Source: Liolophura sinensis (lineage: Eukaryota; Mollusca; Polyplacophora; Chitonida; Chitonidae). From it: a stretch of DNA of 64,000 bases. Below, one piece after another: positions 14,501 to 27,075 of this stretch. The position numbers and the translations under genes were made by a program. Every line of letters begins with the position of its first letter. Within the stretch, counting starts at the first letter, position 1. Under the pieces are notes generated by a model. The model worked only from the letters and a program-made list of their open reading frames with translations. It was not told the DNA's origin and did not search any database. Location of the stretch: NCBI RefSeq assembly GCF_032854445.1, contig NW_027018024.1, positions 50,081 to 114,080 on the forward strand. Direction: 5' to 3'.

Positions 14501-15963
14501 ATTTCAATTAACAAAAAGACCAGGCAAAAATGCAAAAGTAGAAAACCTGTTTCAGTGCTGCTAGTAAGAGGCTAATCGACGTATTTTGTGACGAGAAATC
14601 GAATGGTGCAAACCGCGTTGCTCTCCGACCAATACTTTGGCTGTAGCGACAATTGAATGATCATTGATGTCATAGTCACTTGCCCAGCAACGGCTCTTAC
14701 TCCATGGAAACCAGGGAAATTTGCAATTTTTTAAACAGCTGCCGATGCTGGCCCAAATTCCGCATCTATTAGAACCTTATAGATGTGGTTCAGTGATCAG
14801 TTGAACTTTTTACAGCAGACTGTATCTAGTACATTGTGTTTTCTAAGTACGAATGGTGTGGTTTTTCTACACGTAGATAAAGACATTGAGATTGTCTTGG
14901 ACTTAAAAGTAAGACAATTGCTGGATGAGTTAAATGGGCTTAGCCCAGAGATTTGACGTCTTTTGGGCTACCGAAGGGCACATAACGTATAGTTAAAAGT
15001 TGAATATAGTAACGACCAGTCGCGATTGTGCATAGTACAGTGTATCCGATTTCAAATAACAAAAAGACCAGGCAAAAGTGCAAAAGTGGAAAAACTGATC
15101 CAGTGCTGCTCGTAAGAGGCTAATCCGACGTATTTTGTGACGAGAAATCGAATGGTGCAAACCGCGTTGCTCTCCGACCAATACTTTTGGCTGTAGCCAC
15201 AATTGAATGATCATTGATGACAAAATCACGTGCCTAGCAACGGCTCTTACTCCATGGAAACCAGGGAAATTTGCCATTTTTTAAACAGCTGCCGATGCCT
15301 GGCCCAATTCCGCATCTTTAGCACCTTATTGATGTGGGTCAGTGTTCAATTGTACTTTTTACAGCAGACTGTATCTAGTACATTGTGTTTTTTATGTACG
15401 AATGGTGTGGTTTTTCTACACGTAGATAAAGACATTGAGATTGTCTGGACTTAGAAGTAAGGCAATTGCTGGGTGAGTAAATGGGCTTAGCCCAAAGATT
15501 TGACGTCTTCTGGGCTACCGAAGGGCACATAACTTATAGTCAAAAGTTGAATATAGTAATGACCAGTCGCGATGGTACATAGTACAGTGTAGCCGAATAC
15601 AATTAACAAAAAGACCAGGCAAAAATGCAAAAAGTAGAAAACCTGTTCCAGTGCTGCTAGTAAGAGGCTAATCCGACGTATTTTGTGACGAGAAATCGAA
15701 TGGTGCAAACCGCGTTGCTCTCCGACCAATACTTTTGCTGTAGCGACAATTGAATGATCATTGATGTCATAGTCACTTGCCCAGCAACGGCTCTTACTCC
15801 ATGGAAACCAGGGAAATTTGCAATTTTTTAAACAGCTGCCGATGCCTGCCCAATTCCGCATCTATTAGAACCTTATAGATGTGGTTCAGTGATCAGTTGT
15901 ACTTTTTACAGCAGACTGTATCTAGTACATTGTGTTTTCTAAGTACGAATGGTGTGGTTTTTC
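8823..15963 (+). repeat. Array block 2: irregular-length monomers with many one-base indels
   Basis: Anchors are 8823, 9373, 9926, 10477, 11025, 11573, 12125, 12674, 13222, 13771, 14320, 14868 and 15417, with spacings 550, 553, 551, 548, 548, 552, 549, 548, 549, 549, 548, 549 and 547. The variation comes from scattered one-base losses and gains, for example AGCACGGCTTCTTAC near 10297 where other copies read AGCAACGGCTCTTAC, and a 5-bp duplication GAACCGAACC at 9825-9834. The diagnostic substitutions match the clean block at 14.9-17.5 kb, so the indels look superimposed on otherwise ordinary monomers. Confidence 0.9.
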
Positions 15964-17560
15964 TACACGTAGATAAAGACATTGAGATTGTCTTGGACTT
16001 AAAAGTAAGACAATTGCTGGATGAGTTAAATGGGCTTAGCCCAGAGATTTGACGTCTTTTGGGCTACCGAAGGGCACATAACGTATAGTTAAAAGTTGAA
16101 TATAGTAACGACCAGTCGCGATTGTGCATAGTACAGTGTATCCGATTTCAAATAACAAAAAGACCAGGCAAAAATGCAAAAGTGGAAAAACTGTTCCAGT
16201 GCTGCTTGTAAGAGGCTAATCCGACGTATTTTGTCACGAGAAATCGAATGGTGCAAACCGCGTTGTTCTCCGACCAATACTTTTGGCTGTAGCCACAATT
16301 GAAAGATCATTGATGTCATAGTCACTTGCCCAGCAACGGCTCTTACTCCATGGAAACCAGGGAAATATGCAATTTTTTGAACAGCTGCCGATGCCTGGCC
16401 CAATTCCGCATCTTTTAGAACCTTATAGATGTGGTTCAGTGATCAGTTGTACTTTTTAAAGCAGACTGTATCTAGTACATTGTGTTTTTTATGTACGAAT
16501 GGTGTGGTTTTTCTACACGTAGATAAAGACAATGAGATTGTCTTGGACTTAAAAGTAAGACAATTGCTGAATGAGTTAAATGGGCTTAGCCCAAAGATTT
16601 GACGTCTTCTGGGCTACCGAAGGGCACATAACGTATAGTTAAAAGTTGAATATAGTAACGACCAGTCGCGATTGTGCATAGTACAGTGTATCCGATTTCA
16701 ATTAACAAAAAGACCAGGCAAAAATGCAAAAGTGGAAAAACTGTTCCAGTGCTGCTGGTAAGAGGCTAATCCGACGTATTTTGTCACGAGAAATCAAATG
16801 GTGCAAACCGCATTGCTCTCCGACCAATACTTTTGGCTGTAGCCACAATTGAATGATCATTGATGACAAAATCACGTGCCTAGCAACGGCTCTTACTCCA
16901 TGGAAACCAGGGAAATTTGCAATTTTTTAAACAGCTGCCGATGCCTGGCCCAATTCCGCATCTTTTAGCACCTTATTGATGTGGGTCAGTGTTCAATTGT
17001 ACTTTTTACAGCAGACTGTATCTAGTACCTTGTGTTTTTTATGTACAAATGGTGTGGTTTTTCTACACGTAGATAAAGACATTGAAATTGTCATGGACTT
17101 AGAAGTAAGACAAATGCTGGATGAGTTAAATGGGCTTAGCCCAAAAATTTGACGTCTTCTGGGCTACCGAAGGGCACATAACTTATAATCAAAAGTTGAA
17201 AATAGTAATGACCAGTCGCGATGGTACATAGTACAGTGTAGCCGATTTCCATTAACAAAAAGACCAGGCAAAAATGCAAAAGTGGAAAAACTGTTCCAGT
17301 GCTGATGGTAAAAGGCTAATCCGACGTATTTTGTGACGAGAAATCGAATGGTGCAAACCGCGTTGCTCTCCGACCATTACTTTTGGCTGTAGCCACAATT
17401 GAAAGATCATTGATGTCATAGTCACTTGCCCAGCAACGGCTCTTACTCCATGGAAACCAGGGAAATATGCAATTTTTTGAACAGCTGCCGATGCCTGGCC
17501 CAATTCCGCATCTTTTAGAACCTTATAGATGTGGTTCAGTGATCAGTTGTACTTTTTACA
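14645..17560 (+). repeat. Multi-monomer duplication, right copy (~2.9 kb, five monomers)
   Basis: This is the partner of 8,600-11,520. From 15,964 onward its monomers are spaced by exactly 550, and it carries the same substitutions as the left copy without most of the left copy's one-base indels. It therefore serves as the reference for judging whether those indels are real. The sequences agree through the monomer carrying GAAATATGCAATTTTTTGAAC and stop agreeing just past 17,570. Confidence 0.8.
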
Positions 17561-20380
17561 GCAGACTGTATCTAGTACCTTGTGTTTTTTATGTACAAAT
17601 GGTGTGGTTTTTCTACACGTAGATAAAGACATTGAGATTGTCTTGGACTTAGAAGTAAGGCAATTGCTGGGTGAGTTAAATGGGCTTAGCCCAAAGATTT
17701 GACGTCTTCTGGGCTACCGAAGGGCACATAACTTATAGTCAAAAGTTGAATATAGTAATAACCAATCGCGATTGTACATAGTACAGTGTATCCGATTTCA
17801 AATTAACAAAAAGACCAGGCAAAAATGCAAAAGTGGAAAAACTGATCCAGTGCTGCTGGTAAGAGGCTAATCCGACGTATTTTGTGACGAGAAATCGAAT
17901 GGTGCAAACCGCGTTGCTCTCCGACCAATACTTTTGGCTGTAGCCACAATTGAATGATCATTGATGTCATAGTCACGTGCCCAGCAACGGCTCTTACTCC
18001 ATGGAAACCAGGGAAATTTGCAATTTTTTAACAGCTGCCGATACCTGGCCCAATTCCGCATCTATTAGAACCTTATAGAAGTGTTTCAGTGATTAGTTGT
18101 ACTTTTTACAGCAGACTGTATCTAGTACATTGTGTTTTTTATGTACGAATGGTGTGGTTTTTCTACACGTAGATAAATACATTGAGATTGTCTTGGACTT
18201 AAAAGTAAGACAATTGCTGAGTGAGTTAAATGGGCTTAGCAAAAAGATTTGACGTCTTCTGGGCTACCGAAGGGCACATAACTTATAGTCAAAAGTTGAA
18301 TATAGTAATGACCAGTCGCGATGGTACATAGTACAGTGTAGCCGAATACAATTAACAAAAAGACCAGACAAAAATGCAAAAGTAGAAAACCTGTTCCAGT
18401 GCTGCTAGTAAGAGGCTAATCCGACGTATTTTGTGACGAGAAATCGAATGGTGCAAACCGCGTTGCTCTCCGACCAATACTTTTGGCTGTAGCGACAATT
18501 GAATGATCATTGATGTCATAGTCACGTGCCCAGCAACGGCTCTTACTCCATGGAAACCAGGGAAATTTACCATTTTTTAAACAGCTGCCGATGCCTGGCC
18601 CAATTCCGCATCTATTAGAACCTTATTAATGTGGGTCAGTGATCAGTTGTACTTTTTACAGCAGACTGTATCTAGTACATTGTGTTTTCTAAGTACGAAT
18701 GGTGTGGTTTTTCTACACGTAGATAAAGACATTGAGATTGTCTTGGACTTAGAAGTAAGACAATTGCTGGATGAGTTAAATGGGCTTAGCCCAAAGATTT
18801 GACGTCTTTTGGGCTACCGAAGGGCACATAACGTATAGTTAAAAGTTGAATATAGTAACGACCAGTCGCGAATGTGCATAGTACAGTGTATCCGATTTCA
18901 AATAACAAAAAGACCAGGCAAAAATGCAAAAGTGGAAAAACTGTTCCAGTGCTGCTTGTAAGAGGCTAATCCGACGTATTTTGTGACGAGAAATCGAATG
19001 ATGCAAACCGCGTTGCTCTCCGACCAATACTTTTGGCTGTAGCCACAATTGAATGATCATTGATGACAAAATCACGTGCCTAGCAACGGCTCTTACTCCA
19101 TGGAAACCAGGGAAATTTGCCATTTTTTAAACAGCTGCCGATGCCTGGCCCAATTCCGCATCTTTTAGCACCTTATTGATGTGGGTCAGTGTTCAATTGT
19201 ACTTTTTACAGCAGACTGTATCTAGTACTTTGTGTTTTTTATGTACAAATGGTGTGGTTTTTCTACACGTAGATAAAGACATTGAAATTGTCATGGACTT
19301 AGAAGTAAGACAAATGCTGGATGAGTTAAATGGGCTTAGCCCAAAGATTTGACGTCTTCTGGGCTACCGAAGGGCACATAACTTATAATCAAAAGTTGAA
19401 AATAGTAATGACCAGTCGCGATAGTACATAGTACAGTGTAGCCGATTTCCATTAACAAAAAGACCAGGCAAAAATGCAAAAGTGGAAAAACTGTTCCAGT
19501 GCTGATGGTAAAAGGCTAATCCGACGTATTTTGTGACGAGAAATCGAATGGTGCAAACCGCGTTGCTTTCCGACCATTACTTTTGGCTGTAGCCACAATT
19601 GAATGATCATTGATGTCATAGTCACGTGCCCAGCAACGGCTCTTACTCCATGGAAACCAGGGAAATTTGCCATTTTTTAAACAGCTGCCGATGCCTGGCC
19701 CAATTCCGCGTCTATTAGAACCTTATAGATGTGGTTCAGTGATCAGTTGTACTTTTTACAGCAGACTGTATCTAGTACATTGTGTTTTCTAAGTACGAAT
19801 GGTGTGGTTTTTCTACACGTAGATAAAGACATTGAGATTGTCTTGGACTTAAAAGTAAGACAATTGCTGGATGAGTTAAATGGGCTTAGCCCAAAGATTT
19901 GACTTCTTTTGGGCTACCGAAGTGCACATAACGTATAGTTAAAAGTTGAATATAGTAACGACCAGTCGCGATTGTGCATAGTACAGTGTATCCGATTTCA
20001 AATTAACAAAAAGACCAGGCAAAAATGCCAAAGTGGAAAAACTGTTCCAGTGCTGCTGGTAAGAGGCTAATCCGACGTATTTTGTGACAAAAAATCGAAT
20101 GGTGCAAACCGCGTTGCTCTCCGACCATTACTTTTGGCTGTAGCCACAATTGAATGATCATTGATGTCATAGTCACGTGCCTAGCAACGGCTCTTACTCC
20201 ATGGAAACCAGGGAAATTTGCCATTTTTTTAAACAGCTGCCGATGCCTGGGCCAATTCCGCATCTTTTAGAACATTGTTTATGTGGTTCAGTGATCAGTT
20301 GTACTTTATACAGCAGACTGTATCTAGTACCTTGTGTTTTTTATGTACAAATGGTGTGGTTTTTCTACACGTAGATAAAG
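17530..20380 (+). repeat. Segment duplicated at 23.0-25.3 kb (full version)
   Basis: Anchors 17614 and 18164 correspond to 23123 and 23673 (offset 5,509). Anchors 19264, 19814 and 20366 correspond to 24224, 24776 and 25329 (offset about 4,960). The fall in offset by about 550 means this version has one monomer, roughly 18.3-18.85 kb, that the other copy lacks. Shared private variants include AATAACCAATCGCG near 17757/23266, GCCGATACCTGGCCC near 18037/23547, GGGCTTAGCAAAAAG near 18231/23741 and GACTTCTTTTGGGC near 19902/24863. Confidence 0.85.
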
Positions 20381-21169
20381 ACATTGAGATTGTCTTGGAC
20401 TTAGAAGTAAGACAATTGCTGGGTGAGTTAAATGGGCTTAGCCCAAAGATTTGACGTCTTCTGGGCTACAGAAGGGCACATAACTTATAGTCAAAAGTTG
20501 AATATAGTAATGACCAGTCGCGATTGTACATAGTACAGTGTATCCGATTTCAAATTAACAAAAAGACCAGGCAAAAATGCAAAAGTGGAAAAACTGTTCC
20601 AGTGCTGCTGGTAAGAGGCTAATCCGACGTATTTTGTGACGAAAAATCGAATGGTGCAAACCGCGTTGCTCTCCGACCATTACTTTTGGCTGTAGCCACA
20701 ATTGAATGATCATTGATGTCATAGTCACGTGCCCAGCAACGGCTCTTACTCCATGGAAACCAGGGAAATTTGCAATTTTTTAAACAGCTGCCGATGCCTG
20801 GGCCAATTCCGCATCTTTTAGAACCTTATTGATGTGGGTCAGTGATCAGTTGTACTTTTTACAGCAGACTGTATCTAGTACATTGTGTTTTTTATGTACG
20901 AATGGTGTGGTTTTTCTACACGTAGATAAAGACATTGAGATTGTCTTGGATTTAAAAGTAAGACAATTGCTGGATGAGTTTAATGGGCTTAGCCCAAAGA
21001 TTTGACGTCTTCTGGGCTACCGAAGGGCACATAACGTATAGTTAAAAGTTGAATATAGTAACGACCAGTCGCGATTGTGCATAGTACAGTGTATCCGATT
21101 TCAATTAACAAAAAGACCAGGCAAAAATGCAAAAGTGGAAAAACTGTTCCAGTGCTGCTGGTAAGAGGC

Positions 21170-22260
21170 TAATCCGACGTATTTTGTCACGAGAAATCGA
21201 ATGGTGCAAACCGCGTTGCTCTCCGACCAATACTTTTGGCTGTAGCGACAATTGAATGATCATTGATGTCATAGTCACGTGCCCAGCAACAGCTCTTACT
21301 CCATGGAAACCAGGGAAATTTGCAATTTTTTAAACAGCTGCCGATGCCTGGGCCAATTCCGCATCTTTTAGAACCTTATTAATGTGGTTCAGTGATCAGT
21401 TGTACTTTTCACAGCAGACTGTATCTAGTACCTTGTGTTTTTTATGTGCAAATGGTGTGGTTTTTCTACACGTAGATAAAGACATTGAGATTGTCTTGGA
21501 CTTAGAAGTAAGACAATTGCTGGTTGAGTTAAATGGGCTTAGCCCAAAGATTTGACGTCTTCTGGGCTACAGAAGGGCACATAACTTATAGTTAAAAGTT
21601 GAATATAGTAATGACCAATCGCGATTGTACATAGTACAGTGTATCCGATTTCAAATTAACAAAAAGACCAGGCAAAAATGCAAAAGTTGAAAAACTGTTC
21701 CAGTGCTGATGGTAGGAAGCTAATCCGACGTATTTTGTCACGAGAAATCGAATGGTGCAAACCGCGTTGCTCTCCGACCAATACTTTTGGCTGTAGCGAC
21801 AATTGAATGATCATTGATGTCATAGTCACGTGCCCAGCAACAGCTCTTACTCCATGGAAACCAGGGAAATTTGCAATTTTTTAAACAGCTGCCGATGCCT
21901 GGGCCAATTCCGCATCTTTTAGAACCTTATTGATGTGGTTCAGTGATCAGTTGTACTTTTCACAGCAGACTGTATCTAGTACCTTGTGTTTTTTATGTGC
22001 AAATGGTGTGGTTTTTCTACACGTAGATAAAGACATTGAGATTGTCTTGGACTTAGAAGTAAGACAATTGCTGGTTGAGTTAAATGGGCTTAGCCCAAAG
22101 ATTTGACGTCTTCTGGGCTACAGAAGAGCACATAACTTATAGTTGAAAGTTGAATATAGTAATGACCAATCGCGATTGTACATAGTACAGTGTATCCGAT
22201 TTCAAATTAACAAAAAGACCAGGCAAAAATGCAAAAGTTGAAAAACTGTTCCAGTGCTGA
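21170..22260 (+). repeat. Recent single-monomer tandem duplication (551-bp period)
   Basis: Two adjacent monomers, about 21,170-21,720 and 21,721-22,260, share several rare variants found together nowhere else I noticed in the window: CAACAGCTCTTAC, ACTTTTCACAGCAG, TTATGTGCAAATGG, CTGGTTGAG and AAAAGTTGAAAAACTG. They differ by few bases, for example AGAAGGGC versus AGAAGAGC and AGTTAAAAG versus AGTTGAAAG. Adjacent near-identity contrasts with most neighbours in the array and indicates a very local, recent duplication. Confidence 0.85.
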
Positions 22261-22571
22261 TGGTAGGAGGCTAATCCGACGTATTTTGTGACGAAAAATC
22301 GAATGGTGCAAACCGCGTTGCTCTCCGACCATTACTTTTGGCTGTAGCCACAATTGAATGATCATTGATGTCATAGTCACGTGCCCAGCAACGTCTCTTA
22401 CTCCATGGAAACCAGGGAAATTTGCAATTTTTTAAACAGCTGCCGATGCCTGGCCCAATTCCGCATCTTTTAGAACCTTATTGATGTGGGTCAGTGATCA
22501 GTTGTACTTTTTACAGCAGACTGTATATAGTACATTGTGTTTTTTTATGTACGAATGGTGTGTTTTTTTTC

Positions 22572-25500
22572 TACACGTAGATAAAGACATTGAGATTGTC
22601 TTGGATTTAAAAGTAAGACAATTGCTGGATGAGTTTAATGGGCTTAGCCCAAAGATTTGACGTCTTCTGGGCTACCGAAGGGCACATAACGTATAGTTAA
22701 AAGTTGAATATAGTAACGACCAGTCGCGAATGTGCATAGTACAGTGTATCCGATTTCAATTAACAAAAAGACCAGGCAAAAATGCAAAAGTGGAAAAAAC
22801 TGTTCCAGTGCTGCTTGTAGGAGGCTAATCCGACGTATTTTGTGACGAAAAATCGAATGGTGCAAACCGCGTTGCTCTCCGACCATTACTTTTGGCTGTA
22901 GCTACAATTGAATGATCATTGATGTCATAGTCACGTGCCCAGCAACGGCTCTTACTCCATGGAAACCAGGGAAATTTGCAATTTTTTAAACAGCTGCCGA
23001 TGCCTGGGCCAATTCCGCATCTTTTAGAACCTTATTGATGTAGGTCAGTGATCAGTTGTACTTTTTACAGCAGACTGTATCTAGTACCTTGTGTTTTTTA
23101 TGTACAAATGGTGTGGTTTTTCTACACGTAGATAAAGACATTGAGATTGTCTTGGACTTAGAAGTAAGGCAATTGCTGGGTGAGTTAAATGGGCTTAGCC
23201 CAAAGATTTGACGTCTTCTGGGCTACCGAAGGGCACATAACTTATAGTCAAAAGTTGAATATAGTAATAACCAATCGCGATTGTACATAGTACAGTGTAT
23301 CCGATTTCAAATTAACAAAAAGACCAGGCAAAAATGCAAAAGTGGAAAAACTGATCCAGTGCTGCTGGTAAGAGGCTAATCCGACGTATTTTGTGACGAG
23401 AAATCGAATGGTGCAAACCGCGTTGCTCTCCGACCAATACTTTTGGCTGTAGCCACAATTGAATGATCATTGATGTCATAGTCACGTGCCCAGCAACGGC
23501 TCTTACTCCATGGAAACCAGGGAAATTTGCAATTTTTTAACAGCTGCCGATACCTGGCCCAATTCCGCATCTATTAGAACCTTATAGAAGTGTTTCAGTG
23601 ATTAGTTGTACTTTTTACAGCAGACTGTATCTAGTACATTGTGTTTTTTATGTACGAATGGTGTGGTTTTTCTACACGTAGATAAATACATTGAGATTGT
23701 CTTGGACTTAGAAGTAAGACAATTCCTGAGTGAGTTAAATGGGCTTAGCAAAAAGATTTGACGTCTACTGGGCTACCGAAGGGCACATAACGTATAGTCA
23801 AAAGTTGAATATAGTAATGACCAGTCGCGATGGTACATAGTACAGTGTAGCCGATTTCAAATAACAAAAAGACCAGGCAAAAATGCAAAAGTGGAAAAAC
23901 TGTTCCAGTGCTGCTTGTAAGAGGCTAATCCGACGTATTTTGTGACGAGAAATCGAATGATGCAAACCGCGTTGCTCTCCGACCAATACTTTTGGCTGTA
24001 GCCACAATTGAATGATCATTGATGACAAAATCACGTGCCTAGCAACGGCTCTTACTCCATGGAAACCAGGGAAATTTGCCATTTTTTAAACAGCTGCCGA
24101 TGCCTGGCCCAATTCCGCATCTTTTAGCACCTTATTGATGTGGGTCAGTGTTCAATTGTACTTTTTACAGCAGACTGTATCTAGTACTTTGTGTTTTTTT
24201 ATGTACAAATGGTGTGGTTTTTCTACACGTAGATAAAGACATTGAAATTGTCATGGACTTAGAAGTAAGACAAATGCTGGATGAGTTAAATGGGCTTAGC
24301 CCAAAGATTTGACGTCTTCTGGGCTACCGAAGGGCACATAACTTATAATCAAAAGTTGAAAATAGTAATGACCAGTCGCGATGGTACATAGTACAGTGTA
24401 GCCGATTTCCATTAACAAAAAGACCAGGCAAAAATGCAAAAGTGGAAAAACTGTTTCCAGTGCTGATGGTAAAAGGCTAATCCGACGTATTTTGTGACGA
24501 GAAATCGAATGGTGCAAACCGCGTTGCTTTCCGACCATTACTTTTGGCTGTAGCCACAATTGAATGATCATTGATGTCATAGTCACGTGCCCAGCAACGG
24601 CTCTTACTCCATGGAAACCAGGGAAATTTGCCATTTTTTAAACAGCTGCCGATGCCTGGCCCAATTCCGCGTCTATTAGAACCTTATAGATGTGGTTCAG
24701 TGATCAGTTGTACTTTTTACCAGCAGACTGTATCTAGTACATTGTGTTTTCTAAGTACGAATGGTGTGGTTTTTCTACACGTAGATAAAGACATTGAGAT
24801 TGTCTTCGACTTAAAAGTAAGACAATTGCTGGATGAGTTAAATGGGCTTAGCCCAAAGATTTGACTTCTTTTGGGCTACCGAAGTGCACATAACGTATAG
24901 TTAAAAGTTGAATATAGTAACGACCAGTCGCGATTGTGCATAGTACAGTGTATCCGATTTCAAATTAACAAAAAGACCAGGCAAAAATGCCAAAGTGGAA
25001 AAACTGTTCCAGTGCTGCTGGTAAGAGGCTAATCCGACGTATTTTTGTGACAAAAAATCGAATGGTGCAAACCGCGTTGCTCTCCGACCATTACTTTTGG
25101 CTGTAGCCACAATTGAATGATCATTGATGTCATAGTCACGTGCCTAGCAACGGCTCTTACTCCATGGAAACCAGGGAAATTTGCCATTTTTTAAACAGCT
25201 GCCGATGCCTGGGCCAATTCCCGCATCTTTTAGAACCTTATTGATGTGGGTCAGTGATCAGTTGTACTTTTTACAGCAGACTGTATCTAGTACCTTGTGT
25301 TTTTTATGTACGAATGGTGTGGTTTTTCTACACGTAGATAAAGACATTGAGATTGTCTTGGATTTAAAAGTAGACAATTGCTGGATGAGTTTAATGGGCT
25401 TAGCCCAAAGATTTGACGTCTTCTGGGCTACCGAAGGGCACATAACGTATAGTTAAAAGTTGAATATAGTAACGACCAGTCGCGATGTGCATAGTACAGT

Positions 25501-25874
25501 GTATCCGATTTCAATTAACAAAAAGACCAGGCAAAAATGCAAAAGTGGAAAAACTGTTCCAGTGCTGCTAGTAAGAGGCTAATCCGACGTATTTTGTGAC
25601 GAGAAATCGAATGGTGCAAACCGCGTTGCTCTCCGACCAATACTTTTGTGTAGCCACAATTGAATAATCAATGATGTCATAGTCACGTGCCCAGCAACGG
25701 CTCTTACTCCATGGAAACCAGGGAAATTTGCAATTTTTTAAACATCTGCCGATGCCTGGGCCAATTCCGCATCTTTTAGAACCTTATTGATGTGGGTCAG
25801 TGATCAGTTGTACTTTTTACAGCAGACTGTATCTAGTACCTTGTGTTTTTTATGTACAAATGGTGTGGTTTTTC
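22572..25874 (+). repeat. Array block 4: irregular patch copied from block 3
   Basis: Anchors are 22572, 23123, 23673, 24224, 24776 and 25329, with spacings 551, 550, 551, 552, 553 and 546. One-base expansions occur mostly in homopolymers, for example a seven-T run near 24195 and CTGTTTCCAG near 24453. Most of the block, about 23.04-25.2 kb, repeats 17.5-20.4 kb minus one monomer. The join replacing the missing monomer lies near 23.85 kb, where sequence like 18.3 kb (GATGGTACATAG, GTGTAGCCGA) switches to sequence like 18.9 kb (TTTCAAATAAC). Confidence 0.85.
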
Positions 25875-26499
25875 TACACGTAGATAAAGACATTGAGATT
25901 GTCTTCGACTTAGAAGTAAGACAATTGCTGGGTGAGTTAAATGGGCTTAGCCCAAAGATTTGACGTCTTCTGGGCTACCGAAGGGCACATAACTTATAGT
26001 CAAAAGTTGAATATAGTAATGACCAGTCGCGACTGTACATAGTACAGTGTAGCCGAATTCAATTAACAAAAAGACCAGGCAAAAATGCAAAAGTAGAAAA
26101 ACTGTTCCAGTGCTGCTGGTAAGAGGCTAATCCGACGTATTTTGTGACGAGAAATCGAATGGTGCAAACCGCGTTGCTCTCCGACCAATACTTTTGGCTG
26201 TAGCGACAATTGAATGATCATTGATGTCATAGTCACGTGCCCAACAACGGCTCTTACTCCATGGAAACCAGGGAAATTTGCAATTTTTTAAACAGCTGCC
26301 GATGCCTGGCCCAATTCCGCCTCTTTTGGCACCTTTTTTATGTGGGTCAGTGTTTAAGTTTCCTTTTTACAGCAGAATGTATCAAGTACCTTGTATTTTT
26401 TTATGTACAAATGGTGTGGTTTTTCTACACGTAGATAAAGACATTGAGATTGTCTTGGACTTAGAAGTAAGACAAATGCTGGATGAGTTAAATGGGCTG

Positions 26500-27075
26500 A
26501 GCCCAAAGATTTGACGTCTTCTGGGCTACCGAAGGGCACATAACTTATAATCAAAAGTTGAAAATAGTAATGACCAGTCGCGATAGTACATAGTACAGTG
26601 TAGCCGATTTCCATTAACAAAAAGACCAGGCAAAAATGCAAAAGTGGAAAAACTGTTCCAGTGCTGATGGTAAAAGGCTAATCCGACGTATTTTGTGACG
26701 AGAAATCGAATGGTGCAAACCGCGTTGCTTTCCGACCATTACTTTTGGCTGTAGCCACAATTGAATGATCATTGATGTCATAGTCACGTGCCCAGCAACG
26801 GCTCTTACTCCATGGAAACCAGGGAAATTTGCCATTTTTTAAACAGCTGCCGATGCCTGGCCCAATTCCGCGTCTATTAGAACCTTATAGATGTGGTTCA
26901 GTGATCAGTTGTACTTTTTACAGCAGACTGTATCTAGTACATTGTGTTTTCTAAGTACGAATGGTGTGGTTTTTCTACACGTAGATAAAGACATTGAGAT
27001 TGTCTTGGACTTAAAAGTAAGACAATTGCTGGATGAGTTAAATGGGCTTAGCCCAGAGATTTGACGTCTTCTGGG
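26500..27075 (+). repeat. Foreign monomer patch derived from the 19.3-19.9 kb type
   Basis: This roughly one-monomer patch matches about 19,340-19,910 at an offset of 7,162, including the rare CGCGATAGTACATAG (19,418 and 26,580) and CAATTCCGCGTCTATTAG. Sequence before it (25.7-26.5 kb) and after it (from about 27.08 kb) instead matches the 29.4-30.9 kb segment. It holds the last GTTTTCTAAGTACG copy in the window (near 26,947), a left-half marker. The patch therefore looks like a block moved into a right-half context by gene conversion or double crossover. Confidence 0.75.

Larger units (their letters stand above)
15964..22571 (+). repeat. Array block 3: highly regular 550-bp monomers
   Basis: Anchors are 15964, 16514, 17064, 17614, 18164, 18714, 19264, 19814, 20366, 20917, 21467 and 22018. 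The first seven intervals are all exactly 550, then 552, 551, 550, 551 and 554. Monomers here alternate between several variant classes, such as the CACTTGCCCAG and CACGTGCCTAG forms, rather than being copies of the neighbour. The block supplied much of the sequence copied into 23-27 kb. Confidence 0.93.

Noticed and set aside
19452-19673. Recurrent minus-strand frame of 73-96 codons beginning MANFPGFHGVRAVAG, found in many monomers
   Set aside because: Any open frame in a repeat recurs with the repeat. Variants shift frame and gain stops freely, the monomer length is not a multiple of 3, and no family is recognised. Decisive test: synonymous versus non-synonymous rates across all monomers and ribosome profiling; a clear excess of synonymous change would reopen it.
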